Part shown: piece after piece, positions 36,431 to 47,990 of the stretch
How positions within the stretch are numbered: position 1 is the first letter of the stretch
Layout: each line of letters opens with the position of its first letter
Program-made: the position numbers and the translations under genes
Notes under the pieces: model-generated
The model's database searches: none
Told to the model about the DNA's origin: nothing
The model's input: the letters and a program-made list of their open reading frames with translations, nothing else
Source: Leptodactylus fallax
Taxonomy: Eukaryota > Chordata > Amphibia > Anura > Leptodactylidae
Direction: 5' to 3'
Length of the DNA: 64,000 bases
NCBI GenBank assembly: GCA_947044405.1
Contig: CAMRHE010000196.1
Coordinates: 3,753,918-3,817,917, forward strand

Positions 36431-38339
36431 AACAAGTCTGGTCCGAAACTAAACTGGTGGACAAAACAAATCTTGCTAGGTTTGCCCATCTCGAGAGAGA
36501 ACTATTCCTTCTATGTAGGTCTCCAAAAAGCTTTGTCCTACTGTAACACTCAATTGTAGCTTGGATTCTGTGATCATCTGATTAATGGTTTTCTCAGGTA
36601 CATGACTGATAAGATACTTAAAATATCCAAGGGAAATTCAGTGTCTAGTGCACATTCATCCATTCATTGCACAGATCTATAATATAGCATCAAAACATGA
36701 TTATTGGCCCACATTGCATCTCTGAACTTCCCTTGCTGTTTTATCATTTCATACCTTTTAATATGTTTCTGAGATTTGTAGCTCTTATGTGTTTTCTCCC
36801 TGTATGTATCTCTCTTGGCTTGATTCTTGGTTCAGTTCTGCCCTGTTTGGGTTCTTGTCTCTGGGTCCTAGTGCTAGTGTTGTTCATGTTAGGTTAATTG
36901 CCAATTACCATCTATTTATTATTTCATCATCAATCTGTTTTATTAACTGACGATTATCACAATCATTATCTGTTTGGGCCATCAACCATTGTCATCATCA
37001 TTGGGGTCTTATAATCTATTGGTAAGTTCCTATTTTCTTGCATTTCCTTGTTACCTTCTTTGTTAATATGTGCTTCTTATTACTGCTCTTGTGACATAAT
37101 TTGGCCCTACTGTAAGTCACGAGGTTATCCAAGTATTATGAGATTCTGCTAATAGCTAGGTAGAATTGTAGCTAACAGCAGAGAATAAGTACCTTGCCAA
37201 AGCACAGTATAAACACAAAGGGACTCTTTGTCTCATTTAACAGGGACTATGTTCATAAAGTAGACCCTTAGACTTGTGGTCTGTGTTGATTTCACTGGGA
37301 GCAATCTTCGAGTTATGCAATTACATACAGATTAATTCCGGTCTTCATTCATTTACTATTGAATAGAATTGTTATAGACCATATTTTTATTATTTTCTCC
37401 TATCTCACCCTATAATAAGGCGCTGTGGTGTATTTTTTTTCGTTATAAATGAATTCTTTTTTCCCAGCTTCCAGGATGTTTACCGCTTCAAAGTGGATTG
37501 AGCAGAATTTTTTATGCTGCTGGTTTCATTCTGATCTTTTCTTTTTTTCCAAATGGATTGAGAGAGTGGAAAAGGGTTTAACATTTAATGCACTATTGAT
37601 CCATAATATGTCAGAGCACCAACAAAATACATAACACACACTCACAGAAGAAGATGAAGAGCAAGTGTAAAAGAGGTTTGTGTTAAACTGAATAGAATAA
37701 TAAGCCATGATAGTAAACCAAATCCCGGAATCTGTGACTCACTAAACATTTTCAGCCTTGATACCAATTTACTATAAGATACATACGATATAAAGTTACT
37801 TGATGTAATACAGTACAATTGTGCATTGTATCTAAAAAAGGTATATTTTTATTAAAAAGATAACTGTATAAAAATTGAAAGAAATCATTTCACATAAATT
37901 GAATGAACTATATTACTTAGATAAGGTGTTTATAATTAAAGACAGGCATATTAAAAAAAAAAGTAGGGGAATAAAAGAACTAAATACCCTATCATTTGAT
38001 GTTAGGCCCCACTGACCTCATGTTCTCTCTCCATCTGACAGTATATGTAAGGAAAAGCTCCTGATATATACTGTACAGCACTGTACATCAAAGGACAGCC
38101 TGTACTATATAGATATATCGTGAGAAATGTCTTCCAAAGTATCCCATTGAAAAAAAATAATATCACATTGTATAAACTTTTTTATTGTATACCCTTGTAT
38201 CGAATAGTTTAGATTACTGCACTACCAATTTTTTTAGGTACTGTATGTTGGCATATACTGCCCCAAAGGTGTCAAAAAGGACACTCCTCTGGCCTCCATC
38301 ATATGCCTGGTGCCCTATGGTGACCATTTAGCATGTAGA
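36431..38339. other. EDIL3 intron 1
   Basis: No gene seen. The plus-strand open frame at 36697-36897 encodes a hydrophobic stretch but has no homology I recognise. Confidence 0.5.
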
Positions 38340-38610
38340 GTCCACAGTCAACTGATTTCCAATTTGGTCAAAGATTTTATTTTCTCTTGAAACCAATTCA
38401 ACACAATATTACAACATGTTAACAAACAGCTTGAAAGGCAATCCATCCTCCCCCACTGGGCGGTCACAGAAAAACATATCGGATATTTAGCATATCACTT
38501 TGTGATAACTTGTCCTAAGACCATGTGTTATGAAAAGCAACTTAACCTATGATACATATATCTGGACATGCCCAGCCATGAAGCCGGATAAGGAGGACAC
38601 ATCTGTACAC
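38340..38610 (+). repeat. Interspersed repeat R1, most complete copy
   Basis: Runs from CCACAGTCAACTGATTTCCA through TCTCTTGAAACCAATTCAAC, ACAACATGTTAACAA, CTCCCCCACTGGGCGGTCAC, ATATCACTTTGTGATAACTT, AAGCAACTTAACCTATGATA to ATATCTGGACATGCCCAGCC and GGAGGACACATCTG. It serves as the reference for the interrupted copies. Confidence 0.65.
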
Positions 38611-39215
38611 CAGGAGCTTATCTCATCATACACGCATCCTCACTAATGATATGATGTAACAGGACCTCAGACAGAAAATGACTTTGGTAAATATTCTGGA
38701 AAACATAAAAAGATATAACTCCTCATTCCTGAGCACGTTAGAGTTTTATGGCTCATGTGAATGAGTTGTGTGCACATGCTTCCTAAAGCTGGTACTACAC
38801 TATATGAAATATCCATATAGAACTGTTTTTCTCCTTTAGATCAAATTCTCTATAATATGGAATGATTCAATTAAAAAAAACAACTATTTCCTGGCTACAG
38901 AGAGCCTGTATAGTGGAGTAGAATCGCTGGTTCAGCACTATAGACTTCCTCACTTATGGGCAGGATCAACCAGGTACTGGGGGCTACTAGCAGCCCGGGG
39001 TCACTGGCCAGACCCCGGGCTGCAGAAGATGCATATCGGCAGTTACAGTTAACACCCGCTCCTAATGCCGTGGGCAGTCGCAAAGGGGGTTAAAAGTCTG
39101 TGACATCACAGGGTTGGCTGGCTGCTGATTGGCTGCACAGATGGCATTGTGGGTGATCCCGCGTTCCCAGAGTTCCTTGCCCCATGTCCTAATGTGCAGC
39201 AGCCATTTAATGAAA
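38611..39215. other. EDIL3 intron 1
   Basis: No gene. A GC-richer patch near 38980-39180 probably belongs to the partial MITE ending at 39329, but its left end is not identifiable. Confidence 0.4.
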
Positions 39216-39329
39216 AAAAATGTGATTCGTTACCACAAAGCGTGAGGAAATCCGGATTCGATGCAAATCGAATAGTTCCTGAAATTTGGATCGGATTCCA
39301 CTTGTCAACTTCGATTCACTCATCTCTAA
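39216..39329. mobile_element. Partial MITE related to 13682-14090
   Basis: ATTCGTTACCACAAAGCGTG, GGAAATCCGGATTCGATG, CTGAAATTTGGATCGGATTC and CTCATCTCTA match the complement of the left part of the element at 13682 in the same order. The opposite terminus is missing or too diverged. Confidence 0.6.
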
Positions 39330-41247
39330 TAATGTTCTGTACGTCTCTGTATGATATTGGGAACATATTTAGATACAGTATGTACCTCTATGAGTGGAAT
39401 ATTATGACTTCAAGTCGGAGCTTATATGGAGTCATAGTGCTGCTGCATTATTATCAAGAAAAAGTCATCTTCACATAAAAATGTTTTAAAGGCTTTAATA
39501 GTCCTTTAACATCTTGCACCCTACCATATAAACAAGAGTGACAGGATATTTACTGATGCATCGGAAGAATGGCTTACACTTTAGCTACTTCCTTCTAAAT
39601 AATGCAAATGCAACACCTATAAATAGGTCAATTAATTATTTATGTGAAAAATCTAGGGAGACAAACTATAACCTTGCATAAATCTGCAATGACTACCTTG
39701 GGTATTTTTCAAGGGCATGGTTTTCTTAGTTCAAAATATCTGAATACAGCAAATACATGTCAAGAACTCCAAACCTTAATTCTTAATTAATTCTTCACAT
39801 TAAATGGAGATCACCAAATTACAAGCTTGAGTGCCTGGTACTTATACATTAATTCAACACGAATTGTTTGCCAATGTTCAGGGCCAGACTGTGTGATATA
39901 CTCCCAACCTAGAACAGTATTTCTTTTTCTTCATTTTTAAGACGCCTTATATCAGAAGAAAAGTTAAAGGTTCTAAAGTCGTCCGCTAAGATTTAACCTA
40001 GTTATAAAGAATTCTTCATGTTAAATGGAGTTTAAAAATAAAATATCTACCTAGCTTGACAAAGGTAAGAGGCATATTTGCTTGAATTGTCCAATATTTG
40101 ACTCTTTATGAAATGGGAACAATCTCTCATAAAAAGAACTGATTGTGTCATTATATTGAACTGAAAAATATAATGGAATTTAAAGCTTTTCTCCTTGGAA
40201 TTCAAAGTATTGTCTGGAAATAGCATTTTAGAACTGGGCTCTGATTGTATAATCTGTATGTGTTGTCTTAAGGCTACTTAGCTACATGTCATTATAGTTA
40301 CAACTATTGATCGAAGCCTTAGAAAGGAAATTAAATAAATTTATTCTGGAAATTACTTGTACAGGTTATTTTTAAGCACTGCACTGTCTAGGTAGAAGAC
40401 CACATGTGCTGTACAAGATGCAGCTATTTCTTGTGTTGGAATAAAATTCTATTGCTAAGATTTTTTTAAAACTGGAAAATAGTTAAAAAAATACAGAAAC
40501 TTTACTTTGGTATATTAAAGAGCTTAGTACCTATAAAAATGTAAACGTACATAGTTTAATTTGGAATCTCATACTCTGGCATCTTTAATCCGTGGGGGTC
40601 TACTATCCGGAACCCCATCGATCAGCTACTCTCATCATCCGCTATATGAAGAACAAAGCCGGAAGCAGATAGCTCTGCTTTTTCATATAGTGCCTGTGCT
40701 GAGTTACCGCAGCTCTGCCAATTCCAGCTCTGGATAACAGCTGAGAATAACCGATCGGCACGGGTCCTATTTGTCAGATCCCTGCCTCTCTGATATGGAT
40801 GACTTATCCAAAGGACAGATCATGACTATAGATATGATATGACATGACTAGACTATAGAAAATACCTTAAAATAGACAGGTGGCACAAATCTTAACATGC
40901 TAACTGCTGCAAGTTAACAGATTTAAGTTTAAGACTGCTATATTATATCTTAATATTTTGAACATCATTATGCAGACAGCCATCTGACCTGAGCTTCTGC
41001 TTTGCTCTGTAAACTGCGGTGCATAGATTTGCTTTACAGCTGTAACATGGCCATACAAAAGAGGTGTCTGCAGATAACTCATAGTACAGAGGTTGTTGTG
41101 TAGGGAGGAGTTTTCTCAGTGGTGGATCCTGTTATCTTCCTCCAGCTTTATAATAGAGGTCTTAACACTTATTGAAATCTTGATTGTGATGATAATAAGA
41201 TGACTTCTGAGAAGTGATCTCTACAGATCAGGAAGTGCCAGCCTATT
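39330..41247. other. EDIL3 intron 1
   Basis: No gene seen. At 40560-40830 a decayed element has TCCGTGGGGGTCTACTATCC and CCGGAAGCAGATAGCTCTGC, similar to the arms of 18252-18662. Confidence 0.45.
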
Positions 41248-41710
41248 GAGTTATTCCATATCAAGTGGACCAGGGGTCCCCACCTCACCATCTCAAATTT
41301 TTATGAAATTTGGTATGTAGTTTCTCTATGTTATAAAACTAAGCTGTGCAAAATTTTAGTTCAAAAGACTAAAAATTGGAGGTTCTAGGGGACCTCAAGT
41401 AAAGGGTTGCAAAACATCACCTGAGAAAAAATGACATTTTGGCCCAACTTCCAGAAGCTGTAAATATGGAAGTTTTAGTAGTATAAGGGGAATATTTGGA
41501 GAACCTGCACAACTTTTAGGACTTAATGAACTGGCAAAATCCCATGTTCCTAGTCCTCTTACTTTTTGCATGGTTTAGGCTCAAAAAACTGCAAAAATGA
41601 ATTTACAGCGATGTTGAGGCTGCTGTAGTGTCAAAACTAGTTGGCCTTTCAGGTTGATTTTTGGTAGGTTTACTAAATACACGGCTGTAATGAGGCCTTC
41701 CAATTTGATA

Positions 41711-43316
41711 CTTGAACTTTTCAACCTTTTGCAACTTTTCAAGCTTCAAACATAAGGATATAAAATTTTAATTTTTTGGTGAAGAATCAACAACAAGTGG
41801 GACACAATTGTGAAGTGGAACGAAATTTATTGGTTATTTTAAACTTTTTTAAAAAATAAAAAACTGAAAAGTGGGGCGTGCTATATTATTCGGCCCCTTT
41901 ACTTTCAGTGCAGCAAACTCACTCCAGAAGATCAGTGAGGATCTCTGAATGATCCAATGTTGTCCTAAATGACTGATGATGATAAATATAATCCACCTGT
42001 GTGTAATCAAGTCTCCGTATAAATGCGCCTGCTCTGTGATAGTCTCAGGGTTCTGTTTAAAGCGCAGAGAGCATCATGAAGACCAAGGAACACACCAGAC
42101 AGGTCCGTGATACTGTTGTGGATAAGTTTAAAGCCGGATTTGGATACAAAAAGATTTCCCACACTTTAAACATCCCAAGGAGCTCTGTACAAGCGATCAT
42201 ATTGAAATGGAAGGAGTATCAGACCACTGCAAATCTACCAAGACCTGGCCGTCCCTCTAAACTTTCATCTCAAACAAGGAGACGACTGATCAGAGATGCA
42301 GCCAAGAGGCCCATGATCACTCTGGATGAACTGCAGAGATCTACAGCTGAGGTGGGAGAGTTTGTCCATAGGACAACAATCAGTCATACACTGCACAAAT
42401 CTGGCCTTTATGGAAGAGTGGCAAGAAGAAAGCCATTTCTCAAAGATATCCCTAAAAAGTCTTGCTTAAAGTTTGCCACAAGCCACCTGGGAGACACACC
42501 AAACATGTGGAAGAAGGTACTCTGGTCAGATGAAACCAAAATCGAACTTTTTGGCCACAATGCAAAACGATATGTTTGGCGTAAAAGCAACACAGCTCAT
42601 CACCCTGAACACACCATCCTCACTGTCAAACATGGTGGTGGCAGCATCATGGTTTGGGCCTGCTTTTCTTCAGCAGGGACAGGGAAGATGGTTAAAATTG
42701 ATGGGAAGATGGATGTAGCCAAATATAGGACCATACTGGAAGAAAACCTGTTGGAGTCTGCAAAAGACCTGAGACTGGGACGGAGATTTATCTTCCAACA
42801 AGACAATGATCCCAAACATAAAGCAAAATCTACAATGGAATGGTTCACAAATAAACGTATCCAGGTGTTAGAATGGCCAAGTCAAAGTCCAGACCTGAAT
42901 CCAATCGAGAATCTGTGGAAAGAGCTGAAAACTGCTGTTCACAAATGCTCTCCATCCAACCTCACTGAGCTTGAGCTGTTTTCCAAGTAAGAATGGGCAA
43001 GAATTTCAGTCTCTCGATATGCAAAACTGATAGAGACATACCCCAAGCGACTTGCAGCTGTAATCGCAGCAAAAGGTGGCGCTACAAAGTATTAACTTAA
43101 GGGGGCCGAATAATTTGGCACACCCCACTTTTCAGTTTTTTATTTTTTACAAAAGTTTAAAATATCCAATAAATTTCGTTCCACTTCACGATTGTGTCCC
43201 ACTTGTTGTTGATTCTTCACCAAAAAAATTAAAATTTTATATCCTTATGTTTGAAGCCTGAAATGTGGCAAAAGGTTGAAAAGTTCAAGGGGGCCAAATA
43301 CTTTTGCAAGGCACTG
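41711..43316 (+). mobile_element. Tc1/mariner family D, copy 2
   Basis: The right end is complete (AAATACTTTTGCAAGGCACTG, TA at 43317-43318). The left end has lost its outermost 28 bases, together with about 85 bp of the host foldback arm, as comparison with the opposite arm shows. Inside is a nearly intact transposase gene. Confidence 0.88.
42076..43095 (+). pseudogene. Tc1 family D transposase, one late nonsense codon
   Basis: The first 304 codons are open: start MKTKEHTRQVRDTVVDKF, an N-terminal paired-type helix-turn-helix region (about residues 1-110), then the DDE catalytic domain with Asp152 (WSDETK), Asp243 (FQQDNDPKH) and Glu278 (NPIENLWKEL). The spacing of 34 residues is the usual DD34E of Tc1. 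At 42988-42990 a TAA stands where the sister copy has GAA, cutting about 35 C-terminal residues; the remaining frame reaches a normal stop at 43095 after KGGATKY. All catalytic residues lie before the stop. Tc1 transposases recognise inverted repeats and cut and paste the element at TA sites. With the left terminus deleted the element should be immobile even if a partly active protein were made. Confidence 0.9.
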
Positions 43317-44814
43317 TATCTCCAGTGGTACAGCTTCAATCTTCTTTCTTTTAGCACCATTAGAAATAGCAGATTTTCTTCTATCAGAATATGTTGTTTT
43401 CATTTTGGAGTCTCATAAGGATTGAAAAAATGCCCTCAAATGTTTGCGGGCAGTAGCCTGTGATTTCTTCACTACACTCTTGATACAAGTGTAATAAAAG
43501 TGATTCTTCTTTCAATAAACACCAATTTTTTAAATAAAGAGCACATTATGTTATAACATTGTATTCAAAAAAATGAAAAAACAGGAATGTTTTTAAGGAT
43601 GTGGAAGGATGAGGCCTGGTTTCATAACAGGTTTAAAGAAAACTGCAGTCAGTTAGGATTACCGACTTGGCCAGTTATGATTGGTGAACCCTGTTGCAAG
43701 GTGGAATTGTTTGTTTCATTGCCCAATTGCACACTTCTGGTACCTCCTGCCTCCTGAGTGTCTGCTGCTGTGTTTCTTCACTGCACTCTTGCTACGGTTT
43801 GATCTCTTAGTGAACTGTAGGCATCAAAGTAAGCCTAGCAACAGACACTCAGGAGGCAGGAGGTACCAGAAGCGTGCAATTGGGTAATGAAACAAACAAT
43901 TCCGCCTTGCAACAGGGTCCACTAATTATAATTGGCCAAGTCGATAATCCTAACTGACTGCAGTTTTCTTTAAACCTGTTATGAAACCAGGCCTCATCCT
44001 TCCACATCCTAAAAAACATTCATGTGTTCTTTATTTAAAAAATTGGTGTTTATTGAAAGAAGAATCACTTTTACTACACTTGTATCAAGGGTGTAGTAAA
44101 GAAATCACAGGCTACTGCCCGCAAACATTTGAGGGCATTTTTTTCAATCCTTATATGAAGAGACTCTAAAATGAAAACAACATATTCTGATAGAAGGAAA
44201 TTTGCTATTTCTAATGGTGCTAAAAGAAAGAAGATTGAAGCTGTCCCACTGGAGATATAGGGCATCAAAGATAGCCAAAATTAGGCAAAAATGCTTTTTA
44301 TACTAATTTTGAACACTTATATTTTTTCAACCACTTGAAGGAAAGTGCTGCAAATTGGAATGCCTCATTACAGCCATGTATTTAGTACACCTACCAAAAA
44401 TCAACCTGAAAGGCCAACTAGTTTTGACACTACAGCAGCCTCAACATCGCTGTAAATTCATTTTTGCAGTTTTTTGAGCCTAAACCAAGCAAAAAGTAAG
44501 AGGACTAGGAACATGGGGTTTTGTCAGTTCATTAAGCCCTAAAAGTTGTGCAGGTTCTCCAAATATCCCCCTTATATTACAAAAACTTCCATGTTTACAG
44601 CTTCTGGAAGTTGACCCAAAATGTCATTTTTGCTCAGGTGACGTTTTGCGACACTTGAGGTCCCCTAGAACCTCCAATTTTTAGTCTTTTGAACTAAAAT
44701 TTTGCACAACTTAATTTTATATCATAGAGAGACTATGTACCAAATTTCATCAAAATCTGAGATGGTGAGGTGGGGACGACCTTTAAAATTGGTCCACTTG
44801 ACACGGAATGACTC

Positions 44815-46514
44815 TATTATAAGGTTCACTGGACACTATATAACATAAAAAGAACTTTATTTAAACAGTACATTATGCTCTGCAGATACATTCTCTTTAA
44901 TTAGTAAATATGTCAAGTACTAGGCACTCCCACTGTGAAATTACACAATGGCTACCATACAAGATATAATCAGTGCTATTCACTTCACCGCTTTATTGTT
45001 TTAATATTATGGCTGATCTGTGCATAGTTTTTTAGATTTCATTCTGTGTTTTCATGTAAAAAGCTGTTAAATGATTTGCATGAGAGTCCTGCTTCCCCAC
45101 TCAAACAGAGTTACTGACAGCTCCCCCTTTATACTTATATAGGAAAAGCTGTCAATCACTGCGTGAATGGGAGAATTGGGTCTTACAGGCTTTTTCTGTG
45201 CATCCCGTCAGCATTTAAACAGCCTTTTACATAGAAATACTGAATATAACCATAGAAAACTATATATCCTCCGGCTCTGCATCTCTTCCTCCACCATAGG
45301 CTGCCCTATAATATATACAAGCATAGTTTACCAGAAATATCTTCTTCAATATGACAGGCTTTGTTTCTATTTTAGCATGCTTCCAAATGGTGTGACATTA
45401 CTGTACACTGAGTGGCACATATGTATTATGGCAATAATCATAAAAATATAAAATCCTAGAAATTATAAGTAACTAATTTCATGATAATACTGTATATTAC
45501 ATAACTCATTGTTTACATCTGCCATTTTATCTTCTAGACTGAGCTCTAAGAACATTTTTTGATTTTTTTTTGACATGGAACTCTTAGGTTTCATGCACAA
45601 GACCGAGTATGCCATTCAGGTCTAGCCGTCTGTCTTCCGGGTCGGCATGTCCATTTTGACGAAAATGGTATGGTATGATATGCTCTAAAAATATTGAAAC
45701 GGAAGCCCAGAAGGCAATTGGATAGCACATTCTTTCTGTGCATGAAGCATTAGGGCTCATCCACATAGCAGGTCCACTTGCATGGTAACTGTACAGCTTC
45801 TATACTATTGTCATATACTGTAGCTGCTATACTAGTTCCTATAGCCTAAAGCATTAGTCATATCTACATGTGCACACATGTGTTAACTTGGTTAAAGTGT
45901 ACTTGTTATTTCATTTCACTTTTCAGGATAAACTTCCATGTGTGTTCATGAGGAATGACACTGTTTATTGCTATTAGATTGTGCCATTATAGAACTTTTC
46001 CCCTCTGCAGGCTATATCTGTAGTTAACATTTCTCTGTGAGCTAGTGAGTGGACACTAGATGCCATACACTGCTCACAGAATGTAGAAGAGACTTTACTC
46101 CATGGCTGTCTCTGTCTCGCTCAGAATCAGTCAGGACCATGCAGGATATATAAAGAAAATTACTAAATTGTATTAATGTTAATAAAGTACTTTGGTTATG
46201 TTATAAAGCTCCAATATAACCCCAACATCTGCCTCTACTTCTGATTCTTTCTATTTCTCTCTGCTTGTGCTCATTCCCCTCCTTCCCTCTCTATTGATTT
46301 CTATAAATGTATATAATCTTTTTCATGTGGCCTGTAAACAGATATAGCAAAGATTTTCAGACTGAAACTCATTTTAGCAGATGGAGGGGGCTCAGGAAAC
46401 ACCGCAATAAAGGAAGAAAAATATATTTTTCTCTTATAAAACTAATTGCAAAGTTTCTCATCATCTCCATAATTTATGCAACATTTGTTGAAACAACAGT
46501 GTCTATTTTAGCAC
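44815..46514. other. EDIL3 intron 1
   Basis: No gene seen. A small inverted-repeat element lies at 45588-45752. Confidence 0.5.
45588..45752. repeat. Small inverted-repeat element
   Basis: GGTTTCATGCACAAGACCG on the left is mirrored by TTTCTGTGCATGAAGCATT on the right, with an inner CATGCC/GGCATG pair. Possibly a short MITE of about 165 bp. Confidence 0.45.
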
Positions 46515-46631
46515 TCTAATTTCTCTTAAAACCAATTTAATACAACATAGTAACAAGCTAAGAAGACCCTTAACACCACAATTCCCAACACAAACACTAT
46601 GTGGCCATATACAGAGACACATATATGTTTA

Positions 46632-47623
46632 ATATGAGCCTGAGGCAGGAACTAGTCCCTGAATTATGGAAATCTTCTTGTGTCGTACCAGTTGCAAAGA
46701 AACCTCACCCTATGGACCTCAACGACTACAGACCTGTAGCACTGACTTCCCACTTGAAGTGGACCACCACCTCTCCAACTGGATACTAGACTACCTCACA
46801 AATTGACCTCAATATGTGATAGCCCGGGACTGTGTGTCAGATACCGTGGTCTGTAATATGGGGGCACCTCAGGGTACAGTTCTTGCCCCTTTTCTCTTCA
46901 CACTGTACACTGCAGATTTTAGGTGCAACTCATCTAGCTGCTACCTACAGAAGTATTCTGACGACTCTGCAATAGTAGGTCTCATCACAGACGATGACAG
47001 GGAGTACAGAGAACTGAACCGGGATTTAGTGAAATGGTGCCAACGGAACCACCTGAAGATTAACGCGGGAAAGACCAAGGAGATGGTGGTGGACTTCCGT
47101 AAATGCAAATGCCCTCTTAAACCAGTGGACATCCTGGGGACGGGCATCGAGATTGTGAACACCTATAAGTACCTGGGTTTGCTGCTTAATAATAAGCTGG
47201 ACTGGGCAGATCATATGGAGGTCCTGTACAGGAAGGGCCACAGCAGGCTCTACCTGCTTAGGAGGCTGAGAGCCTTTGGAATCCGGGGGGCACTTCTTAG
47301 GACTTTCTTCAACTCGGTAGTGGCATCAACCATCTTCTTCAGAGTGGCCTGCGGGGAGCAGTATATCAACCAGGGATAGAATTAAACTTGGCAAGCTAAT
47401 TAGAAGGGCCAGCTCTGTCCTGGGGACAGTGCAGGTGGCGGGTGACAGAAGAATACTGTCCGTGGTATGCTCCATGTGGAAGAAGAAGTCCCATCTCATG
47501 CATGAGACCGTGATAGTGCTGGGCAGTGCTGTCAGTGACCGACTGCTCCACCCTAAGTGTAAGAAGGAGCGCTATCGGAAGACTTTCCTCCCCACCGCGG
47601 TTAGGCTGTACAACCAACACTGA
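46632..47623 (+). pseudogene. LINE reverse transcriptase, broken
   Basis: The first piece (46632-46760) contains ELWKSSCVVPVAKKPHPMDL followed by NDYRPVALTS, typical of RT block 1-2. An internal deletion then joins to a DHHLSNWILDYL-like part with a stop. The main piece (46816-47379) has GAPQGTVLAPFLFTLY, the catalytic YSDD box, WCQRNHLKINAGKTKEMVVD and YKYLGLLLNNKLDW. A probable 1-bp loss near 47353 shifts frame. The final piece (to 47623) carries the conserved RTFLPTAVRLYNQH-like ending (here KTFLPTAVRLYNQH). The enzyme would have copied LINE RNA at its target site; this copy is dead. Confidence 0.85.
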
Positions 47624-47837
47624 CCTAAGCGGAGATCAATTCACACAGAGAACTGAAATATCTTTCTACCTGTTAAATCCCCCCCCCCCCCACTCTGTTA
47701 CTTCTTATCTGTCTGTCTACAATCAATGTAATGCCTTGCACCTTGGAACATTCCTGTACATGTATTTGTATTTGTATCTGCTTATCTTTGCTGCTGTAAC
47801 AACTGAATTTCCCCATTGTTGGACTATTAAAGGACTA

Positions 47838-47870
47838 TTATTATAATAATTATTATTATTATTATTATAT
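47838..47870. repeat. (ATT)n tail
   Basis: ATT/TTA-rich tract at the 3' end of the LINE fragment, consistent with a LINE 3' tail. Confidence 0.8.
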
Positions 47871-47990
47871 AGGAGATGAATTTGTGATGCAATATTGCAA
47901 AACAATATTCTCTTGAAAAGCTAATCATCTAGTGACACCCCTGGAAATGTCCAGTCAAGAAAAGGTAAAGAAGAACACATCTGTGCGTGT

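Larger units (their letters stand above)
41248..44814. mobile_element. Giant foldback element, split by a Tc1
   Basis: Left arm 41248-41710 plus 43317-43770; right arm about 43838-44814. Termini GAGTTATTCCATATCAAGTG and (complement) GAGTCATTCCGTGTCAAGTG. Arm landmarks are mirrored in order: CCCCACCTCACCATCTCA, TTGGAGGTTCTAGGGGACCT, CAGGTTGATTTTTGGTAGGT, TCTCCAGTGG, TTTGCGGGCAGTAGCCTGTG, GGTACCTCCTGCCTCCTGAG. Removing the Tc1 leaves about 1.96 kb, with arms of roughly 0.95 kb and a loop near 43770-43838. TATT flanks both ends (41244-41247, 44815-44818), tentatively a 4-bp duplication. No transposase is recognised; the superfamily is unknown. Confidence 0.85.
46625..47870 (+). mobile_element. 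Non-LTR retrotransposon (L2/Rex-like) fragment
   Basis: A 5'-truncated and internally deleted LINE. The endonuclease is absent; reverse transcriptase segments, a C-terminal conserved region, a 3' untranslated part with GAATTTCCCCATTGTTGGAC and an ATT-rich tail (47838-47870) remain. The motif wording and the ATT-type tail suggest the L2/Rex side of LINEs, but the exact clade is not certain. Confidence 0.75.
46515..47990 (+). repeat. Interspersed repeat R1, split by a LINE fragment
   Basis: The left part (46515-46624) has TTTCTCTTAAAACCAATTTA, ACATAGTAACAAGC and ACACTATGTGGCCATATAC. The right part (about 47905-47990) has GGAAATGTCCAGTCAAGAAA and GAAGAACACATCTGTG. In the intact copy at 38340 these lie together; here the LINE fragment separates them. 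Confidence 0.5.

Noticed and set aside
36697..36897. Hydrophobic 66-codon frame suggesting a small membrane protein
   Set aside because: T-rich intron commonly encodes Leu/Phe-rich peptides. No conservation, promoter or splice evidence was found.
43681..43887. Open frames at the centre of the giant foldback
   Set aside because: They overlap the palindrome centre and have no recognisable motif, so they do not support a transposase.
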